From contig VFYV01000012.1 in NCBI GenBank assembly GCA_016871395.1, forward strand, positions 1-59,739: DNA of 59,739 bases, given 5' to 3'. Origin of the DNA: Actinomycetota bacterium (GTDB lineage: Bacteria > Actinomycetota > Acidimicrobiia > Acidimicrobiales > Ilumatobacteraceae). Made by a program: the position numbers and the translations under genes. Each line of letters begins with the position of its first letter. The first letter of the stretch is position 1. The notes beneath the pieces were generated by a model. The model worked only from the letters and a program-made list of their open reading frames with translations, was not told the DNA's origin and did not search any database. Positions 14,465 to 25,542 of this stretch are shown here, piece by piece.

Positions 14465-17400
14465 ATGACCGTCGTCGACCCGAGCCTCCACGCCGGAGTG
14501 CTGGCCTCTCTACCGGCCGCCCTGCGCGACGACCCGGCACTCACCTCCCTGCTCGGAACCGTCGACGGTACGGTGGCCGTTCCCGAGGTCGCCCGCGCGG
14601 TGGCCATCGCCGCTCTCGCCGAACTCTCCGGACGTCGACCGATCGTCGTCGCCTGCCCCACCGGAACCCTGGCCTCGCAGTTGGCCGACGATCTTGTGGC
14701 GCTCGTTCCACCCGACGATGTCGCCCTGTTTCCGGCCTGGGAGACGTTGCCGTTCGAGCGCGTCAGCCCGTCGGTCGAGACCATGGGCCGACGACTGGAG
14801 GTGCTGTGGCGTCTGAGCAACGAAACTCGCGCACCACGCATCGTCGTAGCCAGCATGCGAGCCTTGCTGCAACAACTTGGCCCCGACACGCCCGCGGTGT
14901 CACCGGTGATCATCCGCAAGGGTGACACTCTCGACCCCGAAATGCTGCTGAGTTCGTTGGTGAAGGGGGGGTACCGACGCGAAGAACTGGTCGAGCATCG
15001 TGGCGAGGTGGCCAAGCGGGGCGCGATCATCGACGTCTTCCCCTCCACGGCCGACGTGCCCATCCGAATCGACCTGTGGGGCGACGAGGTCGATCGACTG
15101 ACCACCTTCTCGGTGCACGATCAACGCAGCGACGTCGACCTCGACGAGGCGATCATCTTCCCCGCTCGCGAGTTGGTGTTGTCCGATGCGGTGCGCGCCC
15201 GCGCGCGCGGCCTCGTCGCCTCCGAGCCATGGGGACGGGAGCAATGGGAGCGACTCGCAGAAGGGGCCCTCTTCGATGGCATGGAGAGTTGGCTGCCTTG
15301 GCTCACCGAGACCGCGTTGCTTCTGAGTGACGTGTTACCCCGAGGCTCGAAGATGATCTTGCTCGAGCCCCGTCGCATGCGCGACCGCGCCATCGACCTC
15401 CTCGCCGAGGAGGCCGATCTCGCGCGAACGTTGGCGTCCACTTGGGCCAGCGACACCGACCGCGAGTTCCCCCGCCTCTACCAACAACCCGATCGCCTCC
15501 TCAGCGAAACCCGTGGTTCATGGAATCTCATTCCGGTCGCTGACGGTCCTGACGTCGCTCTCCTCGAGGCCTCGGGCTGGGGCGCCATGGCTACCGATGC
15601 CGACGGTTTGACGAACCGCATCGAGCAACTGCTCTCCGATCACTACCGCGTCGTCATCGCCGCCGACAGCGACGTCTCGGCCGCACGACTGTTCGACAGT
15701 TTCGCCAACGCCGGATTGCAATTGGATCTCTGGCCCGCGGGAGTCCGACCCGAACTCCGGGGCCACGGTGGCTCCATCGTGGTGGCCCGACTCCATCGTG
15801 GTGTCACCATTCCCTCGGCCAAGTTCGCCATCATCACCGAGGCCGACATCACCGGACGTCGAACCTCGCATCGCCGGCCACGCGCCAAACGCCGTGGGAG
15901 CAACACGGTCTTCGACGACTTGAAGCCCGGCAACTACGTCGTGCACTACATACACGGTGTCGCCCGGTACGAGGGCATGACGAAACTGACCGTCGCCGGA
16001 GTAGAACGCGACTATCTCGTGCTCGCCTACAAGGGCAGTGACAAGTTGTACCTGCCCTCCGACCAGATCGATGCCGTGCGCCACTACGTCGGTGGCGAGA
16101 CCCCCACGTTGAACAAATTGGGATCGGGCGACTTTGCCCGAGCCAAAGCCAGGGTACGCAGCGCCGTCCGGGCCATCGCGCAGGAACTCGTGGTGCTCTA
16201 CCAAAAGCGCGTGAACGCCCCGGGACACGCGTTCGCTTCGGACACGCCGTGGCAACACGAAATGGAGCAAGCGTTCCCCTTCGTCGAGACGCCCGACCAG
16301 AAAAAAGCCATCGAAGAAATCAAGTCCGACATGGAACGACCGTTCCCGATGGACCGACTGGTGTGTGGCGACGTCGGATTCGGAAAAACCGAGGTCGCGA
16401 TTCGCGCCGCGTTCAAGGCCATTCAGGACGGCAAACAGGTGGCGGTCCTGGTGCCCACGACGTTGTTGGCATCGCAACACGGCAACACCTTCGCCGACCG
16501 ATTCGCCGGCTATCCCATTCGGGTCGAGGTGCTGTCACGCTTCCTCACCAACGCCGAGGCCGCCAAGGTGGTCGCCGGACTGGCCAGCGGCGAGATCGAC
16601 TGTGTGGTCGGAACCCACCGTCTGTTGTCGAAGGGGATCACCTTCAGGAATCTCGGACTACTGATCGTCGACGAGGAACAGCGCTTCGGTGTGCAGCACA
16701 AAGAGACGATGAAACATCTGAAAAATGACGTCGACGTTCTCACCCTCACCGCCACTCCCATACCGCGCACGCTCGAGATGAGCCTCGTCGGTATTCGCGA
16801 TCTCAGCTTGCTGCAGACCCCACCGGCCGATCGCCAACCGATCCTCACCTTCGTCGGCCAGTACGACGAGCGGGTGGCCATCGAGTCGATCCGTCGCGAG
16901 TTGTTGCGCGAGGGCCAGGTGTTCTGGGTTCACAATCGAGTTCAGTCCATCGAGGAATGTGCGACGCGACTGCGCGAGTTGGTCCCCGAGGCCCGTATCG
17001 CCGTCGCTCACGGTCAGATGGACGAGGACGCGCTCGAACAAGAGGTGATGGACTTCTGGGAAGGAAAATTCGACGTCCTCGTGTGCACCACCATCATCGA
17101 AAGTGGCATCGACATGCCTACCGTGAACACCCTCGTCGTCGAGCGCGCCGACTTGCTCGGACTCGGCCAGATGCATCAGTTGCGCGGTCGGGTCGGACGT
17201 AGTGGTCAACGTGCGTACGCCTACTTGTTCCATCCGCGCGACAAGTCCCTCAGCGAAGAGGCGTACGAACGTCTGCGAACGATCGGCGAGTCGACCGAAC
17301 TGGGGAGCGGTTTCAAGATCGCCATGCGTGACCTCGAGATTCGTGGCGCCGGGAACCTGCTCGGAGAAGCCCAAAGTGGACACATCGCCGCAGTCGGCTA

Positions 17401-17917
17401 CGACCTCTACTGCCAAATGGTCACCGAGGCCGTGGGCGAGATGAAGGGTGAGGCGGTGCGCGAGCCGTCGGAAATTCGCCTCGACGTTCCCACCACCGCC
17501 AATCTCCCCAAGGACTACATCGCCAAGGAGGAACTGCGTCTCGAGGCCTACCGACGCCTGGCTCAGGTGACCACGCCCGCCGAGGTCGATGACATTCGCG
17601 ACGAGTGGCTCGACCGTTACGGCCCTTTGCCCGCACCGGCCGAGGCCCTGCTCGACGTGGCGTTGCTGCGCGCCGAATGTCAACGGTTGGGTCTGAACGA
17701 GTTGTCGATTTCGACGTCGCAGGCCCGTATCGGACCGCTCGATCTGAAAACGAGCGAGTCGATACGCCTGAAACGCCTCAGTCGGGACGCGATCCACAAA
17801 GAAGCCGCGCGCCAACTGGTCATCCCCATTCCCCGCGCCGAGCCGCCGGCCCCTTTCCTCGTCCGCTTCCTGCGCGAGCTGGTGCCACCACCGTCGGATC
17901 AGGGACCGGTCAAGTAG
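14465..17917 (+). CDS. mfd: Transcription-repair coupling factor Mfd
   Basis: This 1150-residue ATP-dependent translocase removes stalled RNA polymerase and recruits UvrA. The UvrB-like N-terminal part covers about 1-330. The CarD-like polymerase-interacting domain starts near residue 485 (LKPGNYVVHYIHGVARYEG). Walker A GDVGFGKTE is near 636 and the DEEQ box near 736. SAT-type TATPIPRTLEMSL and the helicase motif VGRSGQRAYAY follow, then the TRCF C-terminal domain. Length and order are standard. It starts 7 nt after pth, and its stop codon overlaps the -10 element of the next gene. Confidence 0.98.
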   Translation: MTVVDPSLHAGVLASLPAALRDDPALTSLLGTVDGTVAVPEVARAVAIAALAELSGRRPIVVACPTGTLASQLADDLVALVPPDDVALFPAWETLPFERVSPSVETMGRRLEVLWRLSNETRAPRIVVASMRALLQQLGPDTPAVSPVIIRKGDTLDPEMLLSSLVKGGYRREELVEHRGEVAKRGAIIDVFPSTADVPIRIDLWGDEVDRLTTFSVHDQRSDVDLDEAIIFPARELVLSDAVRARARGLVASEPWGREQWERLAEGALFDGMESWLPWLTETALLLSDVLPRGSKMILLEPRRMRDRAIDLLAEEADLARTLASTWASDTDREFPRLYQQPDRLLSETRGSWNLIPVADGPDVALLEASGWGAMATDADGLTNRIEQLLSDHYRVVIAADSDVSAARLFDSFANAGLQLDLWPAGVRPELRGHGGSIVVARLHRGVTIPSAKFAIITEADITGRRTSHRRPRAKRRGSNTVFDDLKPGNYVVHYIHGVARYEGMTKLTVAGVERDYLVLAYKGSDKLYLPSDQIDAVRHYVGGETPTLNKLGSGDFARAKARVRSAVRAIAQELVVLYQKRVNAPGHAFASDTPWQHEMEQAFPFVETPDQKKAIEEIKSDMERPFPMDRLVCGDVGFGKTEVAIRAAFKAIQDGKQVAVLVPTTLLASQHGNTFADRFAGYPIRVEVLSRFLTNAEAAKVVAGLASGEIDCVVGTHRLLSKGITFRNLGLLIVDEEQRFGVQHKETMKHLKNDVDVLTLTATPIPRTLEMSLVGIRDLSLLQTPPADRQPILTFVGQYDERVAIESIRRELLREGQVFWVHNRVQSIEECATRLRELVPEARIAVAHGQMDEDALEQEVMDFWEGKFDVLVCTTIIESGIDMPTVNTLVVERADLLGLGQMHQLRGRVGRSGQRAYAYLFHPRDKSLSEEAYERLRTIGESTELGSGFKIAMRDLEIRGAGNLLGEAQSGHIAAVGYDLYCQMVTEAVGEMKGEAVREPSEIRLDVPTTANLPKDYIAKEELRLEAYRRLAQVTTPAEVDDIRDEWLDRYGPLPAPAEALLDVALLRAECQRLGLNELSISTSQARIGPLDLKTSESIRLKRLSRDAIHKEAARQLVIPIPRAEPPAPFLVRFLRELVPPPSDQGPVK

Positions 17918-17920
17918 TTT
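17915..17920 (+). promoter_or_regulatory. -10 element TAGTTT, leaderless start of the parvulin-like gene
   Basis: TAGTTT, whose first three bases are the mfd stop codon, is followed by 6 nt and the GTG at 17927. Confidence 0.45.
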
Positions 17921-17926
17921 GACGCC

Positions 17927-18847
17927 GTGATCGAACTTCGTTTCCCTCGGCTCATCGCTCCGCTGGCTCTCACCCTGGTGTCCGTCGTCTCCTCGTGTTC
18001 ATCGGTCAACAATGACGCCGTGCGAGTCGGCGATCGCCACCTCTCCGCGGCTGACTTCGACGACCTGATCATCGGCTACGTCGAATCCGGTGGTGCCGAG
18101 GACTCGCCAAACGATGGTCCGCAGTCAGGCGACTTGGCTCGCGCCTTGCTCTCGTCCTGGATTTCCACCGCGGTCACGCTCGATCTCATCTCCGAGGCCG
18201 GCAGCGACGTGACCGCCGAGGATCTGAGCGCCAGCGAGAACTTGCTGAGTGCCCAAACGGGGTTCGCCGAAACCGATGAGAGGTTACGCAAATTCTTCAT
18301 CTTGAGTGCCGCCGCTTCGGCGAAACTGGCGAGTCTCTCGACCCCCACCGAATCAGAATTGGCGAACGCCTACCAAGCAGGCGCGGCCGAATCGGGTGTC
18401 ATGTGCGTGCGAGCGATCCTGGTCGCCGATCGCGAAACCATCGACTTGGCAGCGTTCCGCATCGCTGCCGGTGAATCGTTCGCCGATGTCGCCTCGGAAG
18501 TGTCGATCGATCCGACTGCGACCAACGGGGGCGAGCTTTCCGGCGTGGGAGGAAGCGCCTGCATCGATTACGAATCGGTGATCGAATCGGTGGGCGAAGA
18601 GTTCGCCACGGCCCTCGACACCGCCACGATCGGCGAGACGTCGGCTCCGTTCGAGATCCCCGGAGCGGGTTGGGCCGTCCTGCTGCCTCGCCCGTTCGAT
18701 GAAGTGGCCGATGATGTCAGCCGACTGATCGGTGGGGCGGCCGCGACGGCGGCGATCGACGGGGCGTTGTCCCGAGCGTCGATTCGGGTGTCGGCCGAGT
18801 ACGGCGTTTGGAGCCCCGCGACCGGCACCGTCGTCCCCGCGGGCTGA
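17927..18847 (+). CDS. Parvulin/SurA-like foldase lipoprotein
   Basis: This 306-residue protein has a lipoprotein-type signal: a hydrophobic run to VSVVSSC, with C24 as the likely lipidated residue. A helical N-terminal domain like SurA/PrsA follows, then a divergent PpiC-type rotamase domain (about residues 150-265: VMCVRAILVADRETIDLAAFRIAAGESFADVASEVSID is the typical helix pattern, then GGELSGVGG). It would assist folding of exported proteins at the membrane. The family assignment rests on pattern, so prolyl isomerase activity is uncertain. It starts at GTG, leaderless, and overlaps the MazG gene (TGATG). Confidence 0.75.
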   Translation: MIELRFPRLIAPLALTLVSVVSSCSSVNNDAVRVGDRHLSAADFDDLIIGYVESGGAEDSPNDGPQSGDLARALLSSWISTAVTLDLISEAGSDVTAEDLSASENLLSAQTGFAETDERLRKFFILSAAASAKLASLSTPTESELANAYQAGAAESGVMCVRAILVADRETIDLAAFRIAAGESFADVASEVSIDPTATNGGELSGVGGSACIDYESVIESVGEEFATALDTATIGETSAPFEIPGAGWAVLLPRPFDEVADDVSRLIGGAAATAAIDGALSRASIRVSAEYGVWSPATGTVVPAG

Positions 18848-20181
18848 TGTCGACGAGCCGTCCACCCGTGGTGGAGATCGTCGGACTCGGTCCGGCGGGT
18901 TCGCAGTACGTGTCGCAACACACCCTCCATCGCATCGCCGCCCACCGACACCGATGGTTGCGAACTGCGATCCACCCCAGCGCCCACCTGGTCGGCGACG
19001 CCTCCACTTTCGATCATCTGTACGAAGCGTCCGATTCGTTCGACGACGTCTACGCCTCCATCGTGGAGTCATTGATCGATGCGGCACACGAGCACGGCGA
19101 GATCCTCTACGCGGTTCCTGGTTCGCCCCTCGTCCTCGAGCGAACCGTTCGGGAACTGATCGTGAACCCCCGTGTCCGATGTGTGGTCAACCCGTCCATC
19201 GGCTTCCTCGAGTTGGCTTGGGCCCGTCTCGGGATCGACCCCATCGAGGAGCGCGTCACCTTGGTCGACGGACACGCCTTTGCCGAATCGGCCACGGATC
19301 TGAGCGGACCGATGCTGGTGGCTCATTGCCATGCGAACTGGGTTTTGTCGGAGATCAAGTTGGCCTGTGAGGACACCATCGATGCATCGAACGACGACTG
19401 CGAGGTGGTGCTGCTCCACCACCTCGGTTTGGCCGACGAGCGCGTCGTCATCGTTCGTTGGAGCGACTTGGATCGCACCCTCGAGGCCGATCACCTCACC
19501 TCCATCTACGTCCCGCGGCTGGCGGTTCCGGTCGGCACGGAGCTCGTTTCGTTCCACCGACTCGCTCGCACACTGCGCGAACAGTGCCCCTGGGACCGCG
19601 AGCAAACCCACCGTTCACTCATCACCTACCTGTTAGAGGAGACCCACGAGGTGGTCGACGCCATTCTCGCTCTCGATCCCGACGACCCCTCGACCGATGA
19701 TCACTTGTTGGAGGAACTCGGAGATCTGCTCTACCAAATCGAATTCCATGCCGCCATCGCCGAAGAGGAAGGTCGCTTCACCATGGGTGACGTGGCCCGA
19801 GCAATCAACGACAAGTTGGTGCACCGTCATCCGCACGTGTTCGGTGGCGAGACGTCCGACGACCTCGTCGCCTCGTGGGATGCCATCAAGATGGCCGAGA
19901 GGCAGGCCAAGGGACTCGACGACGGTCCCTTCGCGGGGGTTCCGGTGTCGTCGGGATCCCTCGGCTACGCCGACGCCGTGTTGAAGAAAGCCGAAAAGGC
20001 CGGAGTTCCACTGTCACCGGACCCCACGACCGCCGCAGACCTCGAACGACTCACCGACATCGGTGAACACCTGCTGGCGGTGGTCGCCGAGTGCCGGCGA
20101 CGGGGCCTGGACCCCGAGATGATCCTGAGGGAAGTGACCAACGTGCATCGCGCGAACGCCGAACAACGATTCCGCCTTTGA
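18847..20181 (+). CDS. mazG: Tetrapyrrole-methylase-like/MazG fusion (YabN type)
   Basis: This 444-residue fusion has an N-terminal SAM-methylase-like domain of the tetrapyrrole methylase fold (about 1-220; VVEIVGLGPAGSQYVS, then YAVPGSPLVLERTV and LVDGHAF). A MazG nucleotide pyrophosphohydrolase domain follows (about 235-440). MazG metal ligands are seen in EETHE (E264, E265, E268) and EELGDLLYQ. MazG hydrolyses non-canonical or excess NTPs to NMP and PPi. The same fusion is YabN in Bacillus, at the same position after mfd. The role of the methylase-like half is unknown. Confidence 0.92.
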   Translation: MSTSRPPVVEIVGLGPAGSQYVSQHTLHRIAAHRHRWLRTAIHPSAHLVGDASTFDHLYEASDSFDDVYASIVESLIDAAHEHGEILYAVPGSPLVLERTVRELIVNPRVRCVVNPSIGFLELAWARLGIDPIEERVTLVDGHAFAESATDLSGPMLVAHCHANWVLSEIKLACEDTIDASNDDCEVVLLHHLGLADERVVIVRWSDLDRTLEADHLTSIYVPRLAVPVGTELVSFHRLARTLREQCPWDREQTHRSLITYLLEETHEVVDAILALDPDDPSTDDHLLEELGDLLYQIEFHAAIAEEEGRFTMGDVARAINDKLVHRHPHVFGGETSDDLVASWDAIKMAERQAKGLDDGPFAGVPVSSGSLGYADAVLKKAEKAGVPLSPDPTTAADLERLTDIGEHLLAVVAECRRRGLDPEMILREVTNVHRANAEQRFRL

Positions 20182-20203
20182 GGGAGAGAACCTGTTCACT
20201 CAC

Positions 20204-21496
<1,293 letters not shown>

Positions 21497-21527
21497 GCGG
21501 TTCCGCCAAAGATGACACCACCATCTG

Positions 21528-22100
21528 ATGTCGAACCGGCAGAATGTGAGCATGGCCCGGGGCAACAAGACCAGCAGCATTCCGCGGGCCCGGGGGAAGA
21601 AGTCGTCCAAGCGCTCCCGGTTGAGCAAGGCCGTCGCCGATCGCACGCGTCCGACGCCACGCGCCGAGCGTCTGCTCCCCCGATTGCTCGGTCGCACCCT
21701 GATGCTCATCGGTGCAGTGGTGGTCGTCATCTCGTTCGGGAACTCTTTCCTCGTCCTGCCCACTACGTCCTGGCTCGGTCAACGCGAGGAAGTCGACGCC
21801 CGCACCACGGAGTTGGAGACCATCAAGCGGGCCACCGACGAACTGCAGACCGAGGTCGATCGACTGAACACCCCGGAAGGTATCGAAGATGCCGCCCGTG
21901 AGGAGTTGGGGTACGTCATGGCCGGCGAACAGCGCCGCCAGATCGTCGGAGACTCCCGCGCACCCATCGAACTCCCCACGGGATGGCCGTACGACTTGGT
22001 GACCCAGATCGTCTCGATCCGCATGAACGAGGCCGCCGCCGAGAATCCGCCGCCCGCGAACCCGGATCCGGTAACGCCGGTCACGGCTCTTCTTCCCTGA
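21528..22100 (+). CDS. Septum formation initiator FtsB/DivIC family protein
   Basis: This 190-residue bitopic membrane protein has a long basic cytoplasmic tail (residues 1-65, rich in Lys/Arg/Ser), one membrane span (about 68-90, LMLIGAVVVVISFGNSFLV) and an extracytoplasmic coiled coil (about 98-130, REEVDARTTELETIKRATDEL). The FtsB/DivIC hallmark RLNTPEGIEDAAREELGYV follows, then a Pro-rich C-terminus. It belongs to the divisome subcomplex with FtsL and FtsQ. Starts at 21,528 or 21,552 are both possible. It follows eno by 31 nt. Confidence 0.9.
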   Translation: MSNRQNVSMARGNKTSSIPRARGKKSSKRSRLSKAVADRTRPTPRAERLLPRLLGRTLMLIGAVVVVISFGNSFLVLPTTSWLGQREEVDARTTELETIKRATDELQTEVDRLNTPEGIEDAAREELGYVMAGEQRRQIVGDSRAPIELPTGWPYDLVTQIVSIRMNEAAAENPPPANPDPVTPVTALLP

Positions 22101-22149
22101 CCGACGACTATCACTCGGTCCGATCGTGAGGGGGTACCCGGTCGGGGGC

Positions 22150-22155
22150 TACGCT
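22150..22155 (+). promoter_or_regulatory. Possible -10 element TACGCT upstream of coxL-like gene
   Basis: TACGCT sits in the 128-bp gap between divIC and the hydroxylase gene. It would give a leader of about 65 nt that includes TAAGGGGG ahead of the ATG at 22229. Just after the divIC stop is a weak 6-bp inverted repeat (GACCGA...TCGGTC, 22,099-22,120) without a T-run. Confidence 0.3.
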
Positions 22156-22228
22156 CATCTCGTCGGTCCAGTTCCGACTCCCTCGTCATCCAGATTCCAC
22201 GCAACCACTCCACGTAAGGGGGCCCACC

Positions 22229-24517
22229 ATGACCGGTGGCAGCATTCTCGGCAACCGGGTTCTTCGCAAGGAAGACCCCAAATTTCTCACGTCCGGCGGC
22301 AAGTACGTCGACGACTTGCTCGATGAGCCGATGTTGCAGGGGGCGGTTCACGTCACCTACGTACGCTCCTCGGTCGCCCACGGTCGCATTTTGTCGATCG
22401 ACACCAGTGACGCCGCGTCCATGCCCGGCGTGATCGCGATTTTCACCGCCGAGTCGCTCGACCTGCAGCAAGTGCCAGCCACGTTCAACCCCATGGTGAC
22501 CCACACGCTTCTGGCCAGTGACAAAGTGCGTTACGTCGGTGAGCCAGTAGCCGCCGTCGTCACCGAAACCCGCGAGCAGGGGGTCGACGCCGTCGAGGCA
22601 GTGATCGTCGATATCGATCCGCTCGAGGCTCTCATCGACGTCGAAGCGGCCATGATGTCCTCGACGCTGATCTACGAAGGCGCCGGCAGCAACGTGGTGT
22701 TCGACACCACGGCGCTCGGTATCCCCGAGAACACCGGCGCGGCGTTCTTCGAGGGCTGCGAGGTGGTCGTGACGGGTCGATTCATGAACCAGCGCGTCGC
22801 CCCGTGCCCACTCGAGGTGCGCGGAGCGGCGGCGGTCTGGGACAGCGACGGTCGTCTGAATCAGTGGTTGTCCACCCAGCACGCGCAGGGCACCATCGAT
22901 CCGCTGGCCGCCGCCAACGGCATCGACCGGACGGCTATCCGAGTGCGGACCCCCGACGTGGGCGGCGGATTCGGGGCCAAGATCGGCGCGTACGGCGAGG
23001 AATTGTTGCTGGGTGTCATTTCGAAAAGAGTCGGTCGTCCGGTGAAGTGGCGCGAGACCCGTAGCGAGTCGATGGTGGCTCTCGGTCACGGACGCGCCCA
23101 GTTGCAGTACGTCACCATCGGTGGCACCAAGGCCGGCAAGGTCACGCACTATCAGCTGCACGCCATCCAGGACGCCGGCGGCTTCGCCGACATGGGAACC
23201 ATCCTCGCACCGTTCATGACTCGGCCGATGTCGAGTGGCGTGTACGCGATTCCCAATATCGAATGTCGCACCACGTCGGTCGTCACCAACACCACGCCGA
23301 TCGTCGCCTATCGAGGCGCGGGCCGCCCCGAGGCCACCGCGGCGATCGAGCGGGCCATGGACCTGTTCGCTCTCGAGGTGGGAATGGACGCCGCCGAGGT
23401 GCGCCGTCTCAATCTCATCCCCAAGTTCATGGAGCCGCACACCACCGTGGTCGGTCAGACCTACGACGTGGGCGACTACGAGACCGCCCTCGACAAGGCT
23501 TTGGCGGCCTCCGACTACACGGCCCTTCGCGCCGAGCAGGCCAAGCGTCGCGCCAGTGGTGACGTGAAGCAGATTGGTATCGGCGTGTGTGTGTACGTCG
23601 AGATCACCGGTGGCGTCGGCAACGGTGAGTCGGCCAAGGTCGAGGTCACCGACGACGGACGGGCCATCGTCTACACCGGCACCTCGCCCCACGGTCAAGG
23701 CCACGACACCGCATGGTCGATGCTCGTCCAAGAGCAGACCGGCATCCCGATGGACCGAGTCGAATTGGTCTGGGGCGACACCGACCTCGTGCCGATCGGC
23801 ACCGGCACCATGGGTTCGCGTTCGTTGCAGCAAGGTGGCAACGCCGTCTTCCAGGTGGCCGGCACTCTCACCGAGAAGGCCAAGGCTGTGGCGGCCCGCT
23901 TGCTCGAGGCCAACGAGGCCGACGTCGTACTCGACAAGGGTCGTGGTGTGTTCCACGTCGCCGGCACTCCGGCCATGTCCAAGTCGTGGTCCGATCTGGC
24001 CCGGGCCGAGAAGGGCAACGGCGGCTTGATGCACGACGAGGTCATTGGTGTTCCCGGCGCCACGTTCCCTTTCGGTGCCCACGTTGCGGTCGTCGAGGTG
24101 GACACCGAGACCGGTCGAGTAAAGCATCTGCGCCAGGTGGCCTGCGACGACGCCGGCAAGGTGCTCAACCCGCTGTTGCTCGACGGTCAGATTCATGGCG
24201 GTATCGCCCAAGGCGTGGCCCAAGCCCTTCTCGAAGAGGTGCTCTACGACGCCGACGGCAACCCCACCACGTCGAACCTGGCCGACTACGGCTTCATCTC
24301 AGCGGTCGAGCTTCCGAGCGTCGAGGTGGTCCACATGGAGACCCCCACACCGTTGAATGCCATCGGTGCCAAGGGCATCGGCGAGTCGGGAACCATCGGC
24401 TCGACCCCGGCCATTCAGTCGGCCGTCGTCGATGCCGTGTCGCACCTCGGCGTGCGCCACATCGAAATGCCCTGCACCGCCGAGCGGGTGTGGCAGGCCA
24501 TCAACGCCGCCGGGTGA
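22229..24517 (+). CDS. Molybdenum hydroxylase large subunit, form II CoxL-like
   Basis: This 762-residue protein is the catalytic subunit of the xanthine dehydrogenase/CO dehydrogenase superfamily, holding the molybdopterin cytosine dinucleotide cofactor. The active-site loop reads AYRGAGR (residues 360-366), the form II type; true CO dehydrogenases (form I) have AYRCSFR, so CO oxidation is not implied. GGGFGAKIGAYGEE binds the cofactor, and the catalytic Glu is in AKGIGESGTIG near the C-terminus. The substrate is unknown (purines, nicotinate-like heterocycles or aldehydes). Its usual small and medium partners are 5 kb downstream. A strong GGGGG ribosome-binding site precedes ATG 22229. Confidence 0.92.
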   Translation: MTGGSILGNRVLRKEDPKFLTSGGKYVDDLLDEPMLQGAVHVTYVRSSVAHGRILSIDTSDAASMPGVIAIFTAESLDLQQVPATFNPMVTHTLLASDKVRYVGEPVAAVVTETREQGVDAVEAVIVDIDPLEALIDVEAAMMSSTLIYEGAGSNVVFDTTALGIPENTGAAFFEGCEVVVTGRFMNQRVAPCPLEVRGAAAVWDSDGRLNQWLSTQHAQGTIDPLAAANGIDRTAIRVRTPDVGGGFGAKIGAYGEELLLGVISKRVGRPVKWRETRSESMVALGHGRAQLQYVTIGGTKAGKVTHYQLHAIQDAGGFADMGTILAPFMTRPMSSGVYAIPNIECRTTSVVTNTTPIVAYRGAGRPEATAAIERAMDLFALEVGMDAAEVRRLNLIPKFMEPHTTVVGQTYDVGDYETALDKALAASDYTALRAEQAKRRASGDVKQIGIGVCVYVEITGGVGNGESAKVEVTDDGRAIVYTGTSPHGQGHDTAWSMLVQEQTGIPMDRVELVWGDTDLVPIGTGTMGSRSLQQGGNAVFQVAGTLTEKAKAVAARLLEANEADVVLDKGRGVFHVAGTPAMSKSWSDLARAEKGNGGLMHDEVIGVPGATFPFGAHVAVVEVDTETGRVKHLRQVACDDAGKVLNPLLLDGQIHGGIAQGVAQALLEEVLYDADGNPTTSNLADYGFISAVELPSVEVVHMETPTPLNAIGAKGIGESGTIGSTPAIQSAVVDAVSHLGVRHIEMPCTAERVWQAINAAG

Positions 24518-24574
24518 TCGACGCTGTCTGCGGTTGACGGCGAGTCTCTTCCTCTGTCGAGCCCGAATCACTTG

Positions 24575-24580
24575 TACCGT
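24575..24580 (+). promoter_or_regulatory. -10 element TACCGT, near-leaderless ABC operon start
   Basis: TACCGT is followed by 8 nt and then GTG 24589. There is no Shine-Dalgarno sequence. Confidence 0.4.
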
Positions 24581-24588
24581 ACGATCTC

Positions 24589-25542
24589 GTGACTTCGTCT
24601 CCGATCGTCGCCGCCCAACTGGTTCGTCACTTCGGCTCGGGAGACGATGTCGTCAAGGCCGTCGACGGCGTCGACCTCGAAGTGAACGCTGGCGAGATCT
24701 TCGGACTTCTGGGGCCCAATGGTGCCGGAAAGAGCACCATCGTGCGCGTGTTCACCACTCTTTTGAAACCCACCTCTGGCTCGGCGAGAGTGGCCGGCTT
24801 CGACGTGGTGAGAGACGCTGACAAGGTGCGTCGCTCCATCGGCGTGGCCTTGCAGGACGCGGCCATCGACCCATTGATGACTGGACGCGAACTGCTCAAC
24901 CTTCAAGCGGTCCTCTACGGTCTTACCAAGGGTGCCGGCCGGACCCGCGGTGATGAACTGCTCGAGCGAGTTGGTCTCACCGCCGCCGCCGAACGTCGCG
25001 TGGGCACCTATTCCGGTGGCATGCGTCGCCGCCTCGACCTGGCATTGTCCCTGGTGCACGAACCGACGGTGTTGTTCCTCGACGAGCCCACCACCGGCCT
25101 CGACCCGATGAGTCGCCTCACCTTGTGGGAAGAGGTACGTCGCTTGAACAAGTCCGGCACCACCGTGCTGCTCACGACGCAATACCTCGAGGAGGCCGAC
25201 CAATTGGCCGATCGCATCGCCATCGTCGATCACGGCCGCATCGTTCGCGCCGGAGTTCCCCGGGATCTCAAGGCCCAGGTTGGCTCGCCCACCTTGTTCA
25301 TCGACGTCGACCAATCCCACATCGAGTCGGCCCGCTCCACCTTGGCTCGCTTCGGAGAACTGCGACCCTCGGCCGAGGGGACTCTCGGTGTCGGACTCGT
25401 CCGCGGCGCCGAGGACGTGGCCCTTGTCGTGCGAGCCCTCGATGCGGCGGGCATCAAGGTGCGCCACCTCGAGTTGAACGAACCCAGCCTCGACGACGTG
25501 TTCGCCGAGGCCACCGGACATCGACTAGAGGGCGCACAGTGA
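24589..25542 (+). CDS. ABC-2 type exporter, ATP-binding subunit (DrrA-like)
   Basis: This 317-residue ATPase has Walker A GPNGAGKST, signature YSGGMRRR, Walker B LFLDEPTTGLDP and the switch His in LTTQYLEEAD. The C-terminal 80 residues form the extra domain found in daunorubicin-resistance-type ATPases (EPSLDDVFAEATG). It powers export by the two membrane proteins encoded next, which overlap in a chain (GTGA at 25,539 and again at 26,324). Cargo cannot be predicted; drugs, lipids and glycoconjugates are known for the family. Confidence 0.92.
   Translation: MTSSPIVAAQLVRHFGSGDDVVKAVDGVDLEVNAGEIFGLLGPNGAGKSTIVRVFTTLLKPTSGSARVAGFDVVRDADKVRRSIGVALQDAAIDPLMTGRELLNLQAVLYGLTKGAGRTRGDELLERVGLTAAAERRVGTYSGGMRRRLDLALSLVHEPTVLFLDEPTTGLDPMSRLTLWEEVRRLNKSGTTVLLTTQYLEEADQLADRIAIVDHGRIVRAGVPRDLKAQVGSPTLFIDVDQSHIESARSTLARFGELRPSAEGTLGVGLVRGAEDVALVVRALDAAGIKVRHLELNEPSLDDVFAEATGHRLEGAQ

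Noticed and set aside
16658-17815. 385-codon open frame on the minus strand
   Set aside because: Antisense to mfd, where the sense frame has a complete Mfd with all motifs.
22099-22120. Rho-independent terminator after divIC
   Set aside because: The stem is only 6 bp with a 10-nt loop and no T-run follows.
21779-24223. 814-codon open frame on the minus strand
   Set aside because: It is antisense to the molybdenum hydroxylase gene, is rich in His/Gly/Arg/Asp as expected for a GC-driven shadow frame, and matches no family.
22229-24517. True CO dehydrogenase (form I CoxL)
   Set aside because: The active-site loop is AYRGAGR, not AYRCSFR, so it is form II and CO oxidation is not supported.
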